Of a stretch of DNA of 64,000 bases, positions 12,249-22,045 are shown piece by piece. This DNA is from Nitrospiria bacterium (GTDB lineage: Bacteria > Nitrospirota > UBA9217), in the NCBI GenBank assembly GCA_919902495.1, contig CAKKRC010000004.1:36564-100563 (forward strand), in the 5' to 3' direction. The translations under genes were made by a program, and so were the position numbers. How positions within the stretch are numbered: the first letter of the stretch is position 1; each line of letters starts with the position of its first letter. Below the pieces are notes generated by a model. That model had not been told where the DNA came from, did no database searches, and saw only the letters and a list, made by a program, of their open reading frames with translations.

Positions 12249-12617
12249 GTGGAGAACAAAGAGTTCGTTTTCATCCTGACACATTCGTATGACGCAATAG
12301 AGCGATCTGCAGGGGCATTGCAACTTGCCGCCAATATGGCAGCGATTGACGCAAAAATAGATTTTTTTCTTATGAACGAAGGTGTTCATCTGGCCCGAAA
12401 AGGATTTGCGGAGACCATGAGCTGGCAAAAGAGTTTTTCTCCGGTTGCCACGCTGATAACGAGCCTGGTGGATGATTTTGATTGCAAATTCTACGTCTGC
12501 GCATCATGCGTAAAACCCTATGGAATTGAAGGGGCAGAACTGATAAAAAATGCGGAAGTGAAATCAGGATTATATCTTGGTGAATTGCTCATGAAGAGAC
12601 AGGGACTGACGTTTTAA
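12249..12617 (+). CDS. DsrE-family protein
   Basis: 122 residues from a GTG, with AAGGAG 7 nt upstream. It follows the DsrE-fold pattern (FVFILTHSYDAIERSAGALQ, IDFFLMNEGVHLARKGF, CKFYVCASCVKPYGI). The CASC cysteines occupy the position used for sulfur carriage in this family. It lies 1.2 kb downstream of TusA/DsrE but in a separate unit. The substrate is unknown. Confidence 0.8.
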   Translation: MENKEFVFILTHSYDAIERSAGALQLAANMAAIDAKIDFFLMNEGVHLARKGFAETMSWQKSFSPVATLITSLVDDFDCKFYVCASCVKPYGIEGAELIKNAEVKSGLYLGELLMKRQGLTF

Positions 12618-12671
12618 TAGGGGTGGATAAAGAAAAAAGTCTTCAATAAAACACCAGCAGCTATCATAAAA

Positions 12672-12881
12672 ATGGAAGAATTTAAATTAACCGGGAAAGA
12701 ATTTATTGAGTTGAACGATCTCTTGAAGATCACCGGAATGTGTGAGAGCGGCGGGATGGCGAAGACCATGATCATCGATGGCAGAGTAACGGTTGATGGT
12801 AACGTAGAATTGAGGAGACGGCGCAAGATCCGCACGGGACAGCTCGTTTCCCTCGAAGGCAGGAACGTGCGGGTCAAATAA
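12672..12881 (+). CDS. Small S4-domain RNA-binding protein (YbcJ/YaaA type)
   Basis: 69 residues that are almost entirely one S4 RNA-binding domain: FIELNDLLKITGMCESGGMAKTMIIDGRVTVDGNVE, with the basic RRRRKIRTGQLV loop. Single S4-domain proteins of this size bind structured RNA, often ribosomal. It lies 24 nt upstream of the HD-domain gene. Confidence 0.85.
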   Translation: MEEFKLTGKEFIELNDLLKITGMCESGGMAKTMIIDGRVTVDGNVELRRRRKIRTGQLVSLEGRNVRVK

Positions 12882-12905
12882 AACAGAGCGACGGTATGCA
12901 CGGCA

Positions 12906-13505
12906 ATGAGCGAAGGAAAAGGACCAGCCATGAAGAACATCGCGAATTTCCTGTTTGAAGCGGGAATGCTGAAGCGCACGCCGCGAAGCGGATTCCAGTT
13001 TCTCGGGACAGGCGCGGAGTCGGTGGCCGAACATATCTTTAGAACGACCTATATTGGCTACGCACTGGGGAGGCTTGCGAAGGACATCAACGTGGAACAC
13101 CTGATCAAGATGTGCCTGTTCCACGATCTGCCGGAAGCAAGAACGGGAGACCTGAATTACGTCAACAAAAAATATGTAAAGGCCGACGAGAATAAAGCGA
13201 TCAAGGACCTTGCGGCAACACTTCCGTTCGGAAACGAGATCGAAAAGCTTGTATTGGAATATGAGGAGGGAACCTCAGCAGAGGCAAGGCTGGCAAGGGA
13301 TGCCGACCAGCTCGAGATGATCCTGGCGCTTAAGGAATACAAGGACCTGGGAAATAAATATGCAGATGAATGGCTTCAATTCTCGCTGAAGCGTCTTCAA
13401 ACCGACAGCGCAAAGGAGCTCGCCAGGGTGATCCTCGAGACGGACTCATCGCTGTGGTGGTTCAGCGACAAAGGGGACTGGTGGGTGACCGGAGGCAGGC
13501 ATTGA
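12906..13505 (+). CDS. HD-domain phosphohydrolase (YfbR/HDDC2-like)
   Basis: 199 residues; an alternative ATG at 12930 (MKNIANFLFEAGMLK) has AAGGAAAAGG upstream and may be the real start. HD-domain metal ligands are SVAEHIFRTTYIG, CLFHDLPEARTGD and the later RDADQLEMIL. Relatives are 5'-deoxynucleotidases. Its last 60 bp overlap the 3' end of the convergent kinase gene. Confidence 0.85.
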   Translation: MSEGKGPAMKNIANFLFEAGMLKRTPRSGFQFLGTGAESVAEHIFRTTYIGYALGRLAKDINVEHLIKMCLFHDLPEARTGDLNYVNKKYVKADENKAIKDLAATLPFGNEIEKLVLEYEEGTSAEARLARDADQLEMILALKEYKDLGNKYADEWLQFSLKRLQTDSAKELARVILETDSSLWWFSDKGDWWVTGGRH

Positions 13506-14150
13506 GATCTGCCTGAAGGCATCTTCGGCCGTTGTCGTATCGCCTATCAAAACCGGGATGATAGCCGATCCCGTATTATTATAATGATCAACGAGCGGCG
13601 CGGTCCGCTCATTGAACAAACGAAGCTTTGTATCGACAAGCGCACCATCATCATCAGACCTTCCCGTCCTGTCTCCTCCCACATTGCCACGCAATCTGCA
13701 GAACACGGAGTCGACCGAACACTCGAGAAGGACCAGGACCCGGACCGCGGCTACCGTGGCCATGTCGTTGGCCTGTCCGGCGTGTCGGGGGATCCCGTTA
13801 AGAATGAGCACATCATCCGGGGAAAAGAAGGAGCGTTCAAGGAACGCGCCGATGATCTTTCTGGCGAGGGGGAACTGCCGGTCTTCGAGAAGCAGGCCTT
13901 GTTCGAGAACACGCTTGATAAAAGCGATCTCGGACGCTGTATAGTGCAGCGACGGACCGTTGCGGGAGAGTATGGCGCGGAGCTCTGCACCGAAATCAAG
14001 GTGATGAGCCTTTTTCCCGAAGAGCCCGTTCCTTGCAATGTGTTCGCCCAAGGGGCTCTTTCCGGAACCCGTGGGACCAAGAAGAAGGACTGCCTCAACA
14101 GGGAATGAATAGGTTGTCTTCATGGATAAAGGTGAGATATGGATACTCAT
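13446..14150 (-). CDS. Adenylate-kinase-like nucleoside monophosphate kinase
   Basis: 234 residues with a Walker A loop (LLLGPTGSGKSPLGEHIA), the NMP-binding helix region and an Arg-rich lid-like segment (CRLRGNVGGDRTGRSDDDG), ending in a proline-rich tail. The LID is shorter than in true Adk. The start ATG overlaps the stop of the NUDIX gene by 4 bp (ATGA), suggesting coupled translation; an internal ATG at 14123 is an alternative. It may act on a modified nucleotide together with the NUDIX enzyme (inference). Confidence 0.75.
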   Translation of the reverse strand: MSIHISPLSMKTTYSFPVEAVLLLGPTGSGKSPLGEHIARNGLFGKKAHHLDFGAELRAILSRNGPSLHYTASEIAFIKRVLEQGLLLEDRQFPLARKIIGAFLERSFFSPDDVLILNGIPRHAGQANDMATVAAVRVLVLLECSVDSVFCRLRGNVGGDRTGRSDDDGALVDTKLRLFNERTAPLVDHYNNTGSAIIPVLIGDTTTAEDAFRQISMPASGHPPVPFVAEPPQR

Positions 14151-14581
14151 TCAGCAGACAGGTATTTTTTGAGGCTTTGCAGGCTCTTTTGGGATGCCCG
14201 GGAAAGGTCCTTCGCTGGAATGGCGCCGATATTGAACCAGCCTATCTCCTCGCACTTGTGGGGCTCTTTGATGCAGGGTTTGCCGTTCTTGTATCTGCAG
14301 AGATAGGTGGGGGAGACCCAGTGCTGTTTTTCCTCGGGTAAAATATGGTTCACCACATCGAGGAGCTGTACGACCTCGATGACGAATCCGTATTCCTCCC
14401 TGATCTCTCTGACCAAGGCGTTCTCGAGGGTCTCGCCGAACTCGACACCGCCGCCGGGAAATTCCCATCGATGCTTTTCGTTGCGCGCTTCTGCTCCGCG
14501 TTTTGCCAGGAACACCTTGCCGTCCTTGTTAAAAATGATGGCGCCGGCGCCGACGCCGATGTAATCGGTCCCTTTTTTCAT
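14147..14581 (-). CDS. NUDIX hydrolase
   Basis: 144 residues with a complete Nudix box (GGGVEFGETLENALVREI followed by REEYGF). The WEFPGGG lead-in and length fit MutT/ADP-ribose-type enzymes that sanitise nucleotide pools. It is the first gene of a two-gene minus-strand unit with the NMP kinase. The substrate is not deducible. Confidence 0.9.
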   Translation of the reverse strand: MKKGTDYIGVGAGAIIFNKDGKVFLAKRGAEARNEKHRWEFPGGGVEFGETLENALVREIREEYGFVIEVVQLLDVVNHILPEEKQHWVSPTYLCRYKNGKPCIKEPHKCEEIGWFNIGAIPAKDLSRASQKSLQSLKKYLSAE

Positions 14582-14657
14582 GGCCGAATAATAAACCCTT
14601 TTTCAGGCGGAGTCTATAATCATCTTGCTATTGGTGGCAATTTTTAGATAGAATCCG

Positions 14658-14939
14658 GTGATGGCCAAGAAGGCGGAAAAAGGGTGGTCTCTGTACATGC
14701 TGCGGTGCAGGGACAGGACCCTGTATACGGGCATTACGAACGATATTGCCCGCCGCCTTTTACTGCACAAGAAGGGGATTGCTGCACGGTACACCAGGGG
14801 TAGACTGCCTGTGAAACTGGTCCACCAGGAGCCGTGCGGCAGCAGATCGGACGCCCTTAAGAAGGAACATGCCCTCAAGAAACTGAAACGCGCAGAAAAA
14901 GAGGCATACATAAAAAACTATGGATCTGTTAACCGTTGA
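14658..14939 (+). CDS. GIY-YIG nuclease-like protein (UPF0213/YhbQ type)
   Basis: 93 residues with GIY-YIG motifs WSLYMLRCRDRTLYTGITND and ARRLLLHKKG, and the YTRGRLPVKLVHQE segment typical of YhbQ proteins. Its start is GTG at 14658 or ATG at 14661. It overlaps the next gene by 20 bp. Small stand-alone GIY-YIG proteins are implicated in DNA repair or nuclease activity. Confidence 0.9.
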   Translation: MMAKKAEKGWSLYMLRCRDRTLYTGITNDIARRLLLHKKGIAARYTRGRLPVKLVHQEPCGSRSDALKKEHALKKLKRAEKEAYIKNYGSVNR

Positions 14940-16062
14940 ACGATGCCGCAGCGAATTCCCGATCACGAAAGACCATATCTACCTGGACCATGCCGGTGTT
15001 GCTCCGGTATCTCTCCGGGTAACGGCCGCTATCAACACGTTCCTTGCGGAGTCAGCGGAAGGAGCGGCATTCCACTATCCACGATGGGCGCAGCGGGTCG
15101 TTGAGGTAAGGAGGATTTGCGCACAGTTAGTGAACGCGACGGTGGATGAGATCGCATTCATCAAAAGTACGTCCCACGGTCTTTCCCTTGTTGCGGAGGG
15201 CATGGACTGGCAGAGCGGGGACAATGTTCTGTTCTTTGAGAAGGACTTTCCCTCGAACATCTATCCCTGGATTAATTTAAAGAGAAGAGGTGTGGAGGCG
15301 CGTGCCATTACTTCACGCGGGGGCAGGGTACTGATCGAGGACATCGAACGGTTAATGGACGGCCGGACACGCCTGATCGCCGTAAGCTCTGTCCTGTTCT
15401 CGAACGGATTTCGGACCGACCTGAAGCGGATCGGTGAATTATGCAGGAGCAAGGGGGTCCTGCTCTGCGTTGATGTCATACAGAGCCTCGGGATCATCCC
15501 TATGGATGTGCGGGAGCTCAATGTTGATTTCCTTGCTGCTGATGCGCACAAATGGCTGCTCGGGCCGGAAGGCATCGGCATCTTCTATTGCCGGAAGGAG
15601 CTTGTTCAGAGCCTGCGGCCGCCGCTTGTGGGCTGGAAGAGCGTGCAGAACGAGTTCGATTTCGACCATCCGGCACTGCGATTGAAGAACGACGCGCAGC
15701 GATTCGAGGAAGGATCGCAGAATGTAATGGGAATATTCGGGATAGGCGCGGCGGTCGAACTTCTCCTTGAGGTGGGGATACCGAACATCGAGAAGCGCGT
15801 TCTGGATCTCGGCGACCAGATCATCCGGGAAGCCGGGAAGCGGGGTTTCGCCGTCCTGACGCCGGAGCAGCGGGATCAGCGCGGCGGGAACATCACGATC
15901 GCGGGTGCGTTTGACCCGGCGGCCGCGCGGGACGCGTTGCGGGAGCGGGGGATCATGGTGAACGTCCGCGGCGGCGGGCTGCGCCTGTCGCCGCATTTCT
16001 ATAACACCACGGACGATATCAATACCGTATTTCAGAACCTCGACCGCTTGTACCCGCAGTAA
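14920..16062 (+). CDS. Class V aminotransferase (cysteine desulfurase-like)
   Basis: 380 residues. PLP-fold landmarks are IYLDHAGVAPVS, the cofactor-binding DVIQSLGIIPMDV and the Schiff-base lysine in LAADAHKWLLGPEGIGIFY. This is the isopenicillin-N-epimerase/CsdA-like branch of class V enzymes, and no clear catalytic-cysteine loop of NifS/IscS type was seen. It therefore may be a desulfurase-like or other PLP enzyme. It is convergent with pgi, 6 bp between stops. Confidence 0.85.
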   Translation: MDLLTVERCRSEFPITKDHIYLDHAGVAPVSLRVTAAINTFLAESAEGAAFHYPRWAQRVVEVRRICAQLVNATVDEIAFIKSTSHGLSLVAEGMDWQSGDNVLFFEKDFPSNIYPWINLKRRGVEARAITSRGGRVLIEDIERLMDGRTRLIAVSSVLFSNGFRTDLKRIGELCRSKGVLLCVDVIQSLGIIPMDVRELNVDFLAADAHKWLLGPEGIGIFYCRKELVQSLRPPLVGWKSVQNEFDFDHPALRLKNDAQRFEEGSQNVMGIFGIGAAVELLLEVGIPNIEKRVLDLGDQIIREAGKRGFAVLTPEQRDQRGGNITIAGAFDPAAARDALRERGIMVNVRGGGLRLSPHFYNTTDDINTVFQNLDRLYPQ

Positions 16063-16068
16063 AGTCCG

Positions 16069-17661
16069 TTACCGTGCCATGCCGTAGTGAGACAGGAAGG
16101 CATTCGCATGGGCGGTCTTCTTGATCCGATGGTCCCTGTTCGCCGAGGCATGTTCAAGGATCTTGAACACCGTCTCGGCCTTTTCTACGACGCCGATCGC
16201 CTGGGCAAGCTCTTCCGCGGTGAATGTTCTGCCGTGATTCTTGTGTAAATAACCCATGATCTCTCGCTGAAGCTCGATGATCGCGCCGGCCATTTTCTTA
16301 CCGGCCTCGACGCCGGGCTGATGGTAGGCGTTGATGTTCACCAGGACCGCATAGAGGCCGACGGCGCGCTCGAACAACGCGATGATCGCGCCGACCGTAC
16401 GGGCATCAAGTTTTTCAACGGTGATCGTGAGGGACGCCCTGCCGTTCTCGAACAAGGCATTGCGTGTCCCCTGCAGGAAACTGCTGAGATAGTCGCCGCT
16501 CGTAACACCTGGGTCGACCTCGGGGGAGCGCCCGTCCCGATCGTTCAAGACCTCGATGAAGGAAACGAAAAAGTTCTTCACGCCGTCGCGGAGCTGCTGG
16601 ACATAGGCATGCTGGTCGGTCGTGCCCTTGTTGCCGTAGACCGATATCCCCTGGTTCACGACCGTTCCGGCCAGGTCCTTTTCCTTGCCGAGAGATTCCA
16701 TGATGAGCTGCTGCAGATATTTGGAAAAGAGCTGGAGGCGGTCCTTATAAGGGAGGACGACCATGTCCTTCTGACCGCGGCCGCTCGTTGCGTGATGCCA
16801 CATAAGAGCAAGAACCGCGGCAGGATTTGCTCCAGTTGATCTATTTCGTGTAAGCATATCGCAGTCCGCGGCTCCGCCAATAAAGTCCGTTATATCAATG
16901 CCTTGAAGTGCCATAGGCAATAGACCAACAGCCGAAGCAATCGATGTTCTCCCACCCACCCAATCCCACATGGGAAAACGAGCAATCCAATTACCACTAA
17001 TGGCTAAATTATCAAGGTTGCTTCCCACTCCGGTAATGGCGACAGCATGTCTCTCAAAAGAGAGTCCGGATTTGCGATAAGCCTGCATTACTTCGAGCAT
17101 GCCGTTCCTGGTCTCGGCTGTCCCACCGCTCTTGGAAATGACAATGGTCAGCGTTTTGGAAAGAGAGCTTCCAATACCGGAAAGCATCCGGTCAAAACCA
17201 TCAGGGTCGGTATTGTCCAGGAAATATACTTTCATCCTGTCTTCTGTCGATGCAAGGGCGTCGGTGACGAACTGCGGACCGAGAGCGGAACCTCCGATGC
17301 CGATACACAGGATCGTGTCAAAACGACGGGCTTTCTGGGGCTTTATCTTGCCGCTATGCACGTCATGGGCAAATTGAAGGATCACCTTTCCTGTATCCTC
17401 GATCTCACAGCGAATCTCAGGCGAGGGGGCGAGGGAAGGCGTTCGCAGCCAGTAATGGCCCACCATGCGGTCCTCGTCGGGATTCGCGATGGCGCCCGTC
17501 TCAAGGGCGTCCATGGCCTTGAAGGCTTTCTGGATCTCAGGCTCCATGCGGGCAAAGAAATCATCAGCAAAGTTCATCCTGCTGATATCAAGCGTCAACC
17601 CGATGGATGGGCACTGGCAGAGATATTTTTTATACCGTTCCCAGAGCGATCGTTGGTCCAT
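16069..17661 (-). CDS. pgi: Glucose-6-phosphate isomerase
   Basis: About 530 residues from the ATG at 17661, which has AAAGGAGAG 6 nt upstream; an earlier in-frame ATG at 17694 lacks a site. SIS-fold motifs are present ([41 protein letters not shown] [34 protein letters not shown]), with the catalytic Glu/His/Lys region near the C-terminus. It interconverts glucose-6-P and fructose-6-P. Confidence 0.95.
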   Translation of the reverse strand: MDQRSLWERYKKYLCQCPSIGLTLDISRMNFADDFFARMEPEIQKAFKAMDALETGAIANPDEDRMVGHYWLRTPSLAPSPEIRCEIEDTGKVILQFAHDVHSGKIKPQKARRFDTILCIGIGGSALGPQFVTDALASTEDRMKVYFLDNTDPDGFDRMLSGIGSSLSKTLTIVISKSGGTAETRNGMLEVMQAYRKSGLSFERHAVAITGVGSNLDNLAISGNWIARFPMWDWVGGRTSIASAVGLLPMALQGIDITDFIGGAADCDMLTRNRSTGANPAAVLALMWHHATSGRGQKDMVVLPYKDRLQLFSKYLQQLIMESLGKEKDLAGTVVNQGISVYGNKGTTDQHAYVQQLRDGVKNFFVSFIEVLNDRDGRSPEVDPGVTSGDYLSSFLQGTRNALFENGRASLTITVEKLDARTVGAIIALFERAVGLYAVLVNINAYHQPGVEAGKKMAGAIIELQREIMGYLHKNHGRTFTAEELAQAIGVVEKAETVFKILEHASANRDHRIKKTAHANAFLSHYGMAR

Positions 17662-17809
17662 GTTCTCTCCTTTGATCGTTGTCGAAAAAAGCATCTCCTG
17701 TTCACTATCGGAGCTATTTTATCATAATTAGAAGCTTCCGTATATCACCGCTCAATGCTTTTCAAAAAGAACGTTTTCGGGGCCGAATGCTTTGTGGTAA
17801 TATACGCCC

Positions 17810-19180
17810 ATGCTTGACCAGGACACAATTTGCGGCGTATCAACGCCGCCGGGAGAGGGCGGGATCGGCATCATCCGCATAAGCGGTCCAAAAGCTATCG
17901 AGATAGCCATAATGATATTCAAGACAGCCAGCGCAAAGAAACTTGGAGATAGCGCATCACATACGCTGCTCTATGGTCAGGTGTGTGATCCCGGAACCGG
18001 AGATGTCATCGATGAGGCGCTGGTAAGCGTCATGCGCTCACCGGCATCGTATACGCGTGAGGATGTCGTTGAGATCAACTGCCACGGCGGGATGCTGCCG
18101 CTCTGGAGGACCATGAACCTCCTGATCTCGTCAGGCGCACGTCAAGCCGAACCGGGAGAGTTCACGAAGCGGGCCTTTCTGAACGGCCGCATCGACCTTG
18201 CCCAGGCAGAGGCGGTGATGGATATCATCCACGCAAAGACCGAGCTCAGCCACCGGGCGGCGAACGAGCAGCTCATGGGGGGGCTGTCAGCAGAAGTGGC
18301 AGCGCTCCGGGACGGCCTCGTCTCCATAATTGCCGCGGTCGAAGCGGGGATCGATTTTCCCGAAGAGGAGATCGAGATGCAGACCGGTCAGCCGCTTGCC
18401 GATGAGGTGGGGAGCGCGCTCCGCACCGTCGAAGAGCTGATCTCCGGCCATCGCTACGGACGGGTTCTTCGCGAGGGGATCGCTACAGCGATCATCGGAA
18501 AACCGAACGTGGGCAAGTCATCGCTCCTGAACTGCCTGCTGAAACAGGACAGAGCGATCGTGACCGATATCCCCGGTACGACCCGGGACGTGCTGGAGGA
18601 ATATCTAAACATAGGCGGACTGCCGTTCAAGATATTAGATACGGCGGGGATCAGACATTCGCATGATGTGGTGGAGCAGGAAGGTGTGAAGCGGAGCCTT
18701 GCGGTGATAGGCAAGGCTGATGTCGTTCTCATCATCCTCGACGGATCGCAGCCCTTAACGGCGGAAGACAAGCGGGTCATTGAAGAGGCGAAGGGTAAGC
18801 CAGCGATCGTGGTGATGAACAAGTGCGATCTCGAACGAAAGGCAGAAGCGCCGGCCTGCCCCGAAGTGGTCGCCGAGATTTCGTGCATGACGGGCGCGGG
18901 GCTCGATAGTCTGCGGAAATCGATCGTCGGGCTCGTGAAACAGGGGGTGGTCCCGCCGCGGGAGCATGCTTGGGCAGTGAATCAGCGCCACAAGACAGCG
19001 CTTGAGCACGCAAAGGCGAGCCTGGAAAGGGCGCTTGCTTCGACAACGTCAGGCCTGTCCGCGGAGTTCATCGCGCTCGACCTCCGGGATGCCATTGACA
19101 GCGTGGGCCTTATCAGCGGAGCAACCCATACTGACGATATCCTCGAGAGGATATTCAGGGATTTCTGCATTGGGAAGTAA
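17810..19180 (+). CDS. mnmE: tRNA modification GTPase MnmE
   Basis: 456 residues. The N-terminal tetrahydrofolate-binding domain has TICGVSTPPGEGGIGIIRISG; the G domain has GKPNVGKSSLLN, DIPGTTRDV, DTAGIR and NKCD. The C-terminus ends in the diagnostic FCIGK carrying the essential cysteine. With MnmG, encoded next, it makes cmnm5U34 in tRNA. It begins the mnmE-mnmG-rsmG-parAB origin-proximal cluster. Confidence 0.98.
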   Translation: MLDQDTICGVSTPPGEGGIGIIRISGPKAIEIAIMIFKTASAKKLGDSASHTLLYGQVCDPGTGDVIDEALVSVMRSPASYTREDVVEINCHGGMLPLWRTMNLLISSGARQAEPGEFTKRAFLNGRIDLAQAEAVMDIIHAKTELSHRAANEQLMGGLSAEVAALRDGLVSIIAAVEAGIDFPEEEIEMQTGQPLADEVGSALRTVEELISGHRYGRVLREGIATAIIGKPNVGKSSLLNCLLKQDRAIVTDIPGTTRDVLEEYLNIGGLPFKILDTAGIRHSHDVVEQEGVKRSLAVIGKADVVLIILDGSQPLTAEDKRVIEEAKGKPAIVVMNKCDLERKAEAPACPEVVAEISCMTGAGLDSLRKSIVGLVKQGVVPPREHAWAVNQRHKTALEHAKASLERALASTTSGLSAEFIALDLRDAIDSVGLISGATHTDDILERIFRDFCIGK

Positions 19181-19183
19181 CAC

Positions 19184-19285
19184 CATGGCCACCGAGGAAA
19201 CAGAGTTCACAGAGAAATGCAAAGAGCAAAAATATGAGATATTAGTTTTCCTCGGCGTCCTCGGTGTTCTCTGTGGCGAAGGGAT
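19184..19285. repeat. Long imperfect palindrome, 'CACAGAG' family, copy A
   Basis: The left arm CCACCGAGGAAACAGAGTTC and ACAGAGAA pairs with the right arm TTCCTCGGCGTCCTCGG and TGTTCTCTGTGG across a ~25-nt centre. It lies in the mnmE-mnmG gap. The same arm words recur at 24983, 33675, 35640, 41348 and 42190. Confidence 0.75.
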
Positions 19286-19357
19286 TTTTCTGCCCTTGTT
19301 AGGAATTGTTCAGACGTTTTAGCGATGTAGCGGCAGATCTATCTTGGAGAAGCACTC

Positions 19358-21241
19358 ATGTCTTCCCGTAAAAAATACGACGTCATCGTGATCGGCGCCG
19401 GTCATGCCGGCTGCGAGGCCGCGCTGGCCTCGGCGCGCATGGGATGCTCCACGCTCATGCTGACGATGAACCTCGACAGCATCGCGCTCATGTCCTGCAA
19501 CCCGGCCATCGGGGGGCTTGCCAAAGGGCACCTGGTGAAGGAGATCGATGCGCTCGGCGGGGAGATGGCGAAGATCATCGACCGGACCGGCATCCAGTTC
19601 CGCATTCTGAACAAGAGCAAAGGGCCGGCGGTACGGGGCACCCGCGCCCAGGCGGACAAACAGCGGTACCGCATGGCAATGAAGGATTCACTCGAGAAAC
19701 AGCAGGGGCTTGATGTAAAGCAGGGGCTTGTCGAAAAACTGATCGTTGAGGAGGGCAGGATCGTCGGCGTCGAAACGAACATCGGTGCTCAGTATCGCTC
19801 GTCGTCGGTGATCATTACGACCGGCACCTTCCTGAAGGGGCTCATCCATATCGGGCTTGTTCATTACCCGTCGGGCAGGGCTGGGGAATTCCCGTCGGTC
19901 GGACTATCGGACAACCTTCGGGAGCTTGGATTTGAACTGGGAAGGCTCAAGACCGGCACGCCGGCGCGGTTGAATGGACGGACAATAGACTTCTCGAAAA
20001 TGAAGGTCCAGCCGGGAGATGACCCGGCACCATTCTTTTCATTTACAGAAAACGAGCATCCTCTCCCACAACTGCCCTGTTTTCTTACCTATACTAATGT
20101 TGATACCCATAAAATAATACGCAATAACCTCGATAAGTCCCCACTTTACGCGGGAATCATCAAAGGCATCGGTCCCCGGTACTGTCCCTCCATCGAGGAC
20201 AAGGTCATGCGGTTCTCGGAGAGGGAGCGGCACCAGGTGTTTCTCGAGCCCGAGGGGCTGGACACCGAGGAGTATTACGCCAACGGGGTCTCTACGAGCC
20301 TTCCTTTCGAAGTACAGACGGAAATGTATCGGACCATCCCGGGGCTCGAGGACGCGGAGATCATGCGGCCGGCCTATGCCATAGAATATGATTTTGCCCC
20401 GCCGACCCAGATCAAGCATACCTTGGAAACAAAGCGGGTGTCAGGACTCTATTTCGCGGGGCAGATCAACGGCACGTCCGGGTACGAGGAAGCAGCAGCG
20501 CAGGGGCTTATGGCAGGTATCAATGCCAGCCTCATGGTCCGGAAGCTCCAACCGCTCATTCTTTCCCGATCGAGCGCGTACATTGGGGTCCTGATCGACG
20601 ACCTGGTGACCCGCGGAACCAGCGAACCCTACCGGATGTTCACATCCCGCGCCGAGTACCGGCTCATTCTGCGCGAAGACAACGCCGATTTGCGCTTACG
20701 GGAGAAGGGCCGCGAGATCGGGCTTGTATCCGATGATGCGTACCGTCAATTCGCAGAGAAGAAAGAAACGGTTGAACGGGAGCTGTCTCGTTTGAAAAAG
20801 ACCTGGATACGACCGCAGCCCGAGATAAATGCCGTGCTCGCGGCAAAAGGTTCATCGATCCTTTCAGGAGAGGCATCTCTCGAGCAATTGCTCAAGCGGC
20901 CGGAACTGAACTATCGGGATATTGCCGCGATCAGCCCCGCGCCGACGCCGGTCAGGAGCGATGCTTCCGAGCAGGTGGAGATCCAGGTGAAATACGACGG
21001 GTACATCAGCCGTCAGCTCGACCAGGTCGAGCGGTTTGCCGGACTTGAGCAGAAGGCCGTTCCGCCGGACCTCGATTATGATGCCCTTACCGGATTAGGG
21101 GCCGAGGTGAGGCAGAAGCTGAAGCAGGTGCGACCGGTATCTCTTGGCCAGGCATCGCGCATTTCCGGTGTCACGCCCGCCGCCATCTCGCTTCTCCTGG
21201 TCGCGCTCGAGAAGCGGAAGCGGGGAGGCATGACGCCATGA
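19358..21241 (+). CDS. mnmG: tRNA uridine-5-carboxymethylaminomethyl modification enzyme MnmG
   Basis: 627 residues, full length. The FAD-binding motif is [23 protein letters not shown]. MnmG signatures are [24 protein letters not shown] and [15 protein letters not shown], the latter containing a conserved cysteine, and the second family motif is [17 protein letters not shown]. It works in complex with MnmE. Its stop overlaps the rsmG start (ATGA). Confidence 0.98.
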   Translation: MSSRKKYDVIVIGAGHAGCEAALASARMGCSTLMLTMNLDSIALMSCNPAIGGLAKGHLVKEIDALGGEMAKIIDRTGIQFRILNKSKGPAVRGTRAQADKQRYRMAMKDSLEKQQGLDVKQGLVEKLIVEEGRIVGVETNIGAQYRSSSVIITTGTFLKGLIHIGLVHYPSGRAGEFPSVGLSDNLRELGFELGRLKTGTPARLNGRTIDFSKMKVQPGDDPAPFFSFTENEHPLPQLPCFLTYTNVDTHKIIRNNLDKSPLYAGIIKGIGPRYCPSIEDKVMRFSERERHQVFLEPEGLDTEEYYANGVSTSLPFEVQTEMYRTIPGLEDAEIMRPAYAIEYDFAPPTQIKHTLETKRVSGLYFAGQINGTSGYEEAAAQGLMAGINASLMVRKLQPLILSRSSAYIGVLIDDLVTRGTSEPYRMFTSRAEYRLILREDNADLRLREKGREIGLVSDDAYRQFAEKKETVERELSRLKKTWIRPQPEINAVLAAKGSSILSGEASLEQLLKRPELNYRDIAAISPAPTPVRSDASEQVEIQVKYDGYISRQLDQVERFAGLEQKAVPPDLDYDALTGLGAEVRQKLKQVRPVSLGQASRISGVTPAAISLLLVALEKRKRGGMTP

Positions 21242-21882
21242 CGCTCCGAACACTGCTGACCTCGGGCGCCGAGAAACTCGACATCATGCTTTCGGACCGG
21301 CAGACCGATGCGTTCCTGGTCTATCTTGTCGAGCTTGAGAAGTGGAACCGTAAGATCAATTTGACGGCGATCAGAAACGAGCAGGACATTGTCATCAAGC
21401 ACTTTCTCGACTCTCTGTCCTATCTGAACGGTTTTGTGCCTGCGCCCGGCCTCCGGCTGTTGGACATGGGATCGGGCGCCGGTTTCCCCGCTGTCCCGAT
21501 CAAGATCTGCCACCCGGAGATCGGCATAACCATGGTCGAGGCGGTCAATAAAAAGGCATCGTTTCTGCGCCACATCACGAGAACGTTGAAACTTACGGAG
21601 ATCGTTATTGTCGATAAAAGGACCAACGAACTTCCCGCCTCTCATCATGGGACATATGATGTTGTTACTGCCCGTGCCTTTGCCGAAATGAAAGCGGCAA
21701 TTTCTGAGGGAGCGACCTTTCTGAAGCCCGGTGGTCTTATGGTCCTGAGCAGAGGGCCGGAGGAGACCGTAGGGGAGGGGGATGTCCTCAAGGCGGGGCT
21801 GGTCATTGAGAAGAAGCTGGACCTCAGACTTCCCCATTCGAATGATCCCCGGGCCATCTGGGTCTTTCGAAAAAAGCGATAA
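21238..21882 (+). CDS. rsmG: 16S rRNA (guanine-N7) methyltransferase RsmG
   Basis: 214 residues with the SAM-binding motif [17 protein letters not shown] and the GidB pattern [26 protein letters not shown]. It methylates G527 of 16S rRNA. It overlaps mnmG by 4 bp, and its TAA stop is immediately followed by a parS site. Confidence 0.97.
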   Translation: MTLRTLLTSGAEKLDIMLSDRQTDAFLVYLVELEKWNRKINLTAIRNEQDIVIKHFLDSLSYLNGFVPAPGLRLLDMGSGAGFPAVPIKICHPEIGITMVEAVNKKASFLRHITRTLKLTEIVIVDKRTNELPASHHGTYDVVTARAFAEMKAAISEGATFLKPGGLMVLSRGPEETVGEGDVLKAGLVIEKKLDLRLPHSNDPRAIWVFRKKR

Positions 21883-21898
21883 TGTTCCACGTGGAACA
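21883..21898. promoter_or_regulatory. parS site 1 (ParB-binding)
   Basis: TGTTCCACGTGGAACA, a perfect 16-bp palindrome that differs from the Bacillus/Caulobacter consensus TGTTTCACGTGAAACA only by a symmetric C/G pair. It begins at the base after the rsmG stop and lies 2.2 kb upstream of parB. Confidence 0.93.
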
Positions 21899-21905
21899 AT
21901 CATGA

Positions 21906-21945
21906 AACAGGAGTCAGGAGTCAGCATCCAGGAGACAGGAGAAAA
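21906..21945. repeat. Short GGAGTCA direct-repeat tract after parS1
   Basis: Degenerate tandem units CAGGAGT, CAGGAGT, CAGCATC, CAGGAGA, CAGGAG. A comparable G/A-rich tract follows parS2. Confidence 0.55.
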
Positions 21946-22045
21946 ACACAGAGCGAACGATTTCAGCCCGGCCACTGGCCCCGGACCCAAGGCGAGAGCG
22001 CATTCCCGTCGCCTTCTATAACGCGCGTCAACACAGAATATATTC

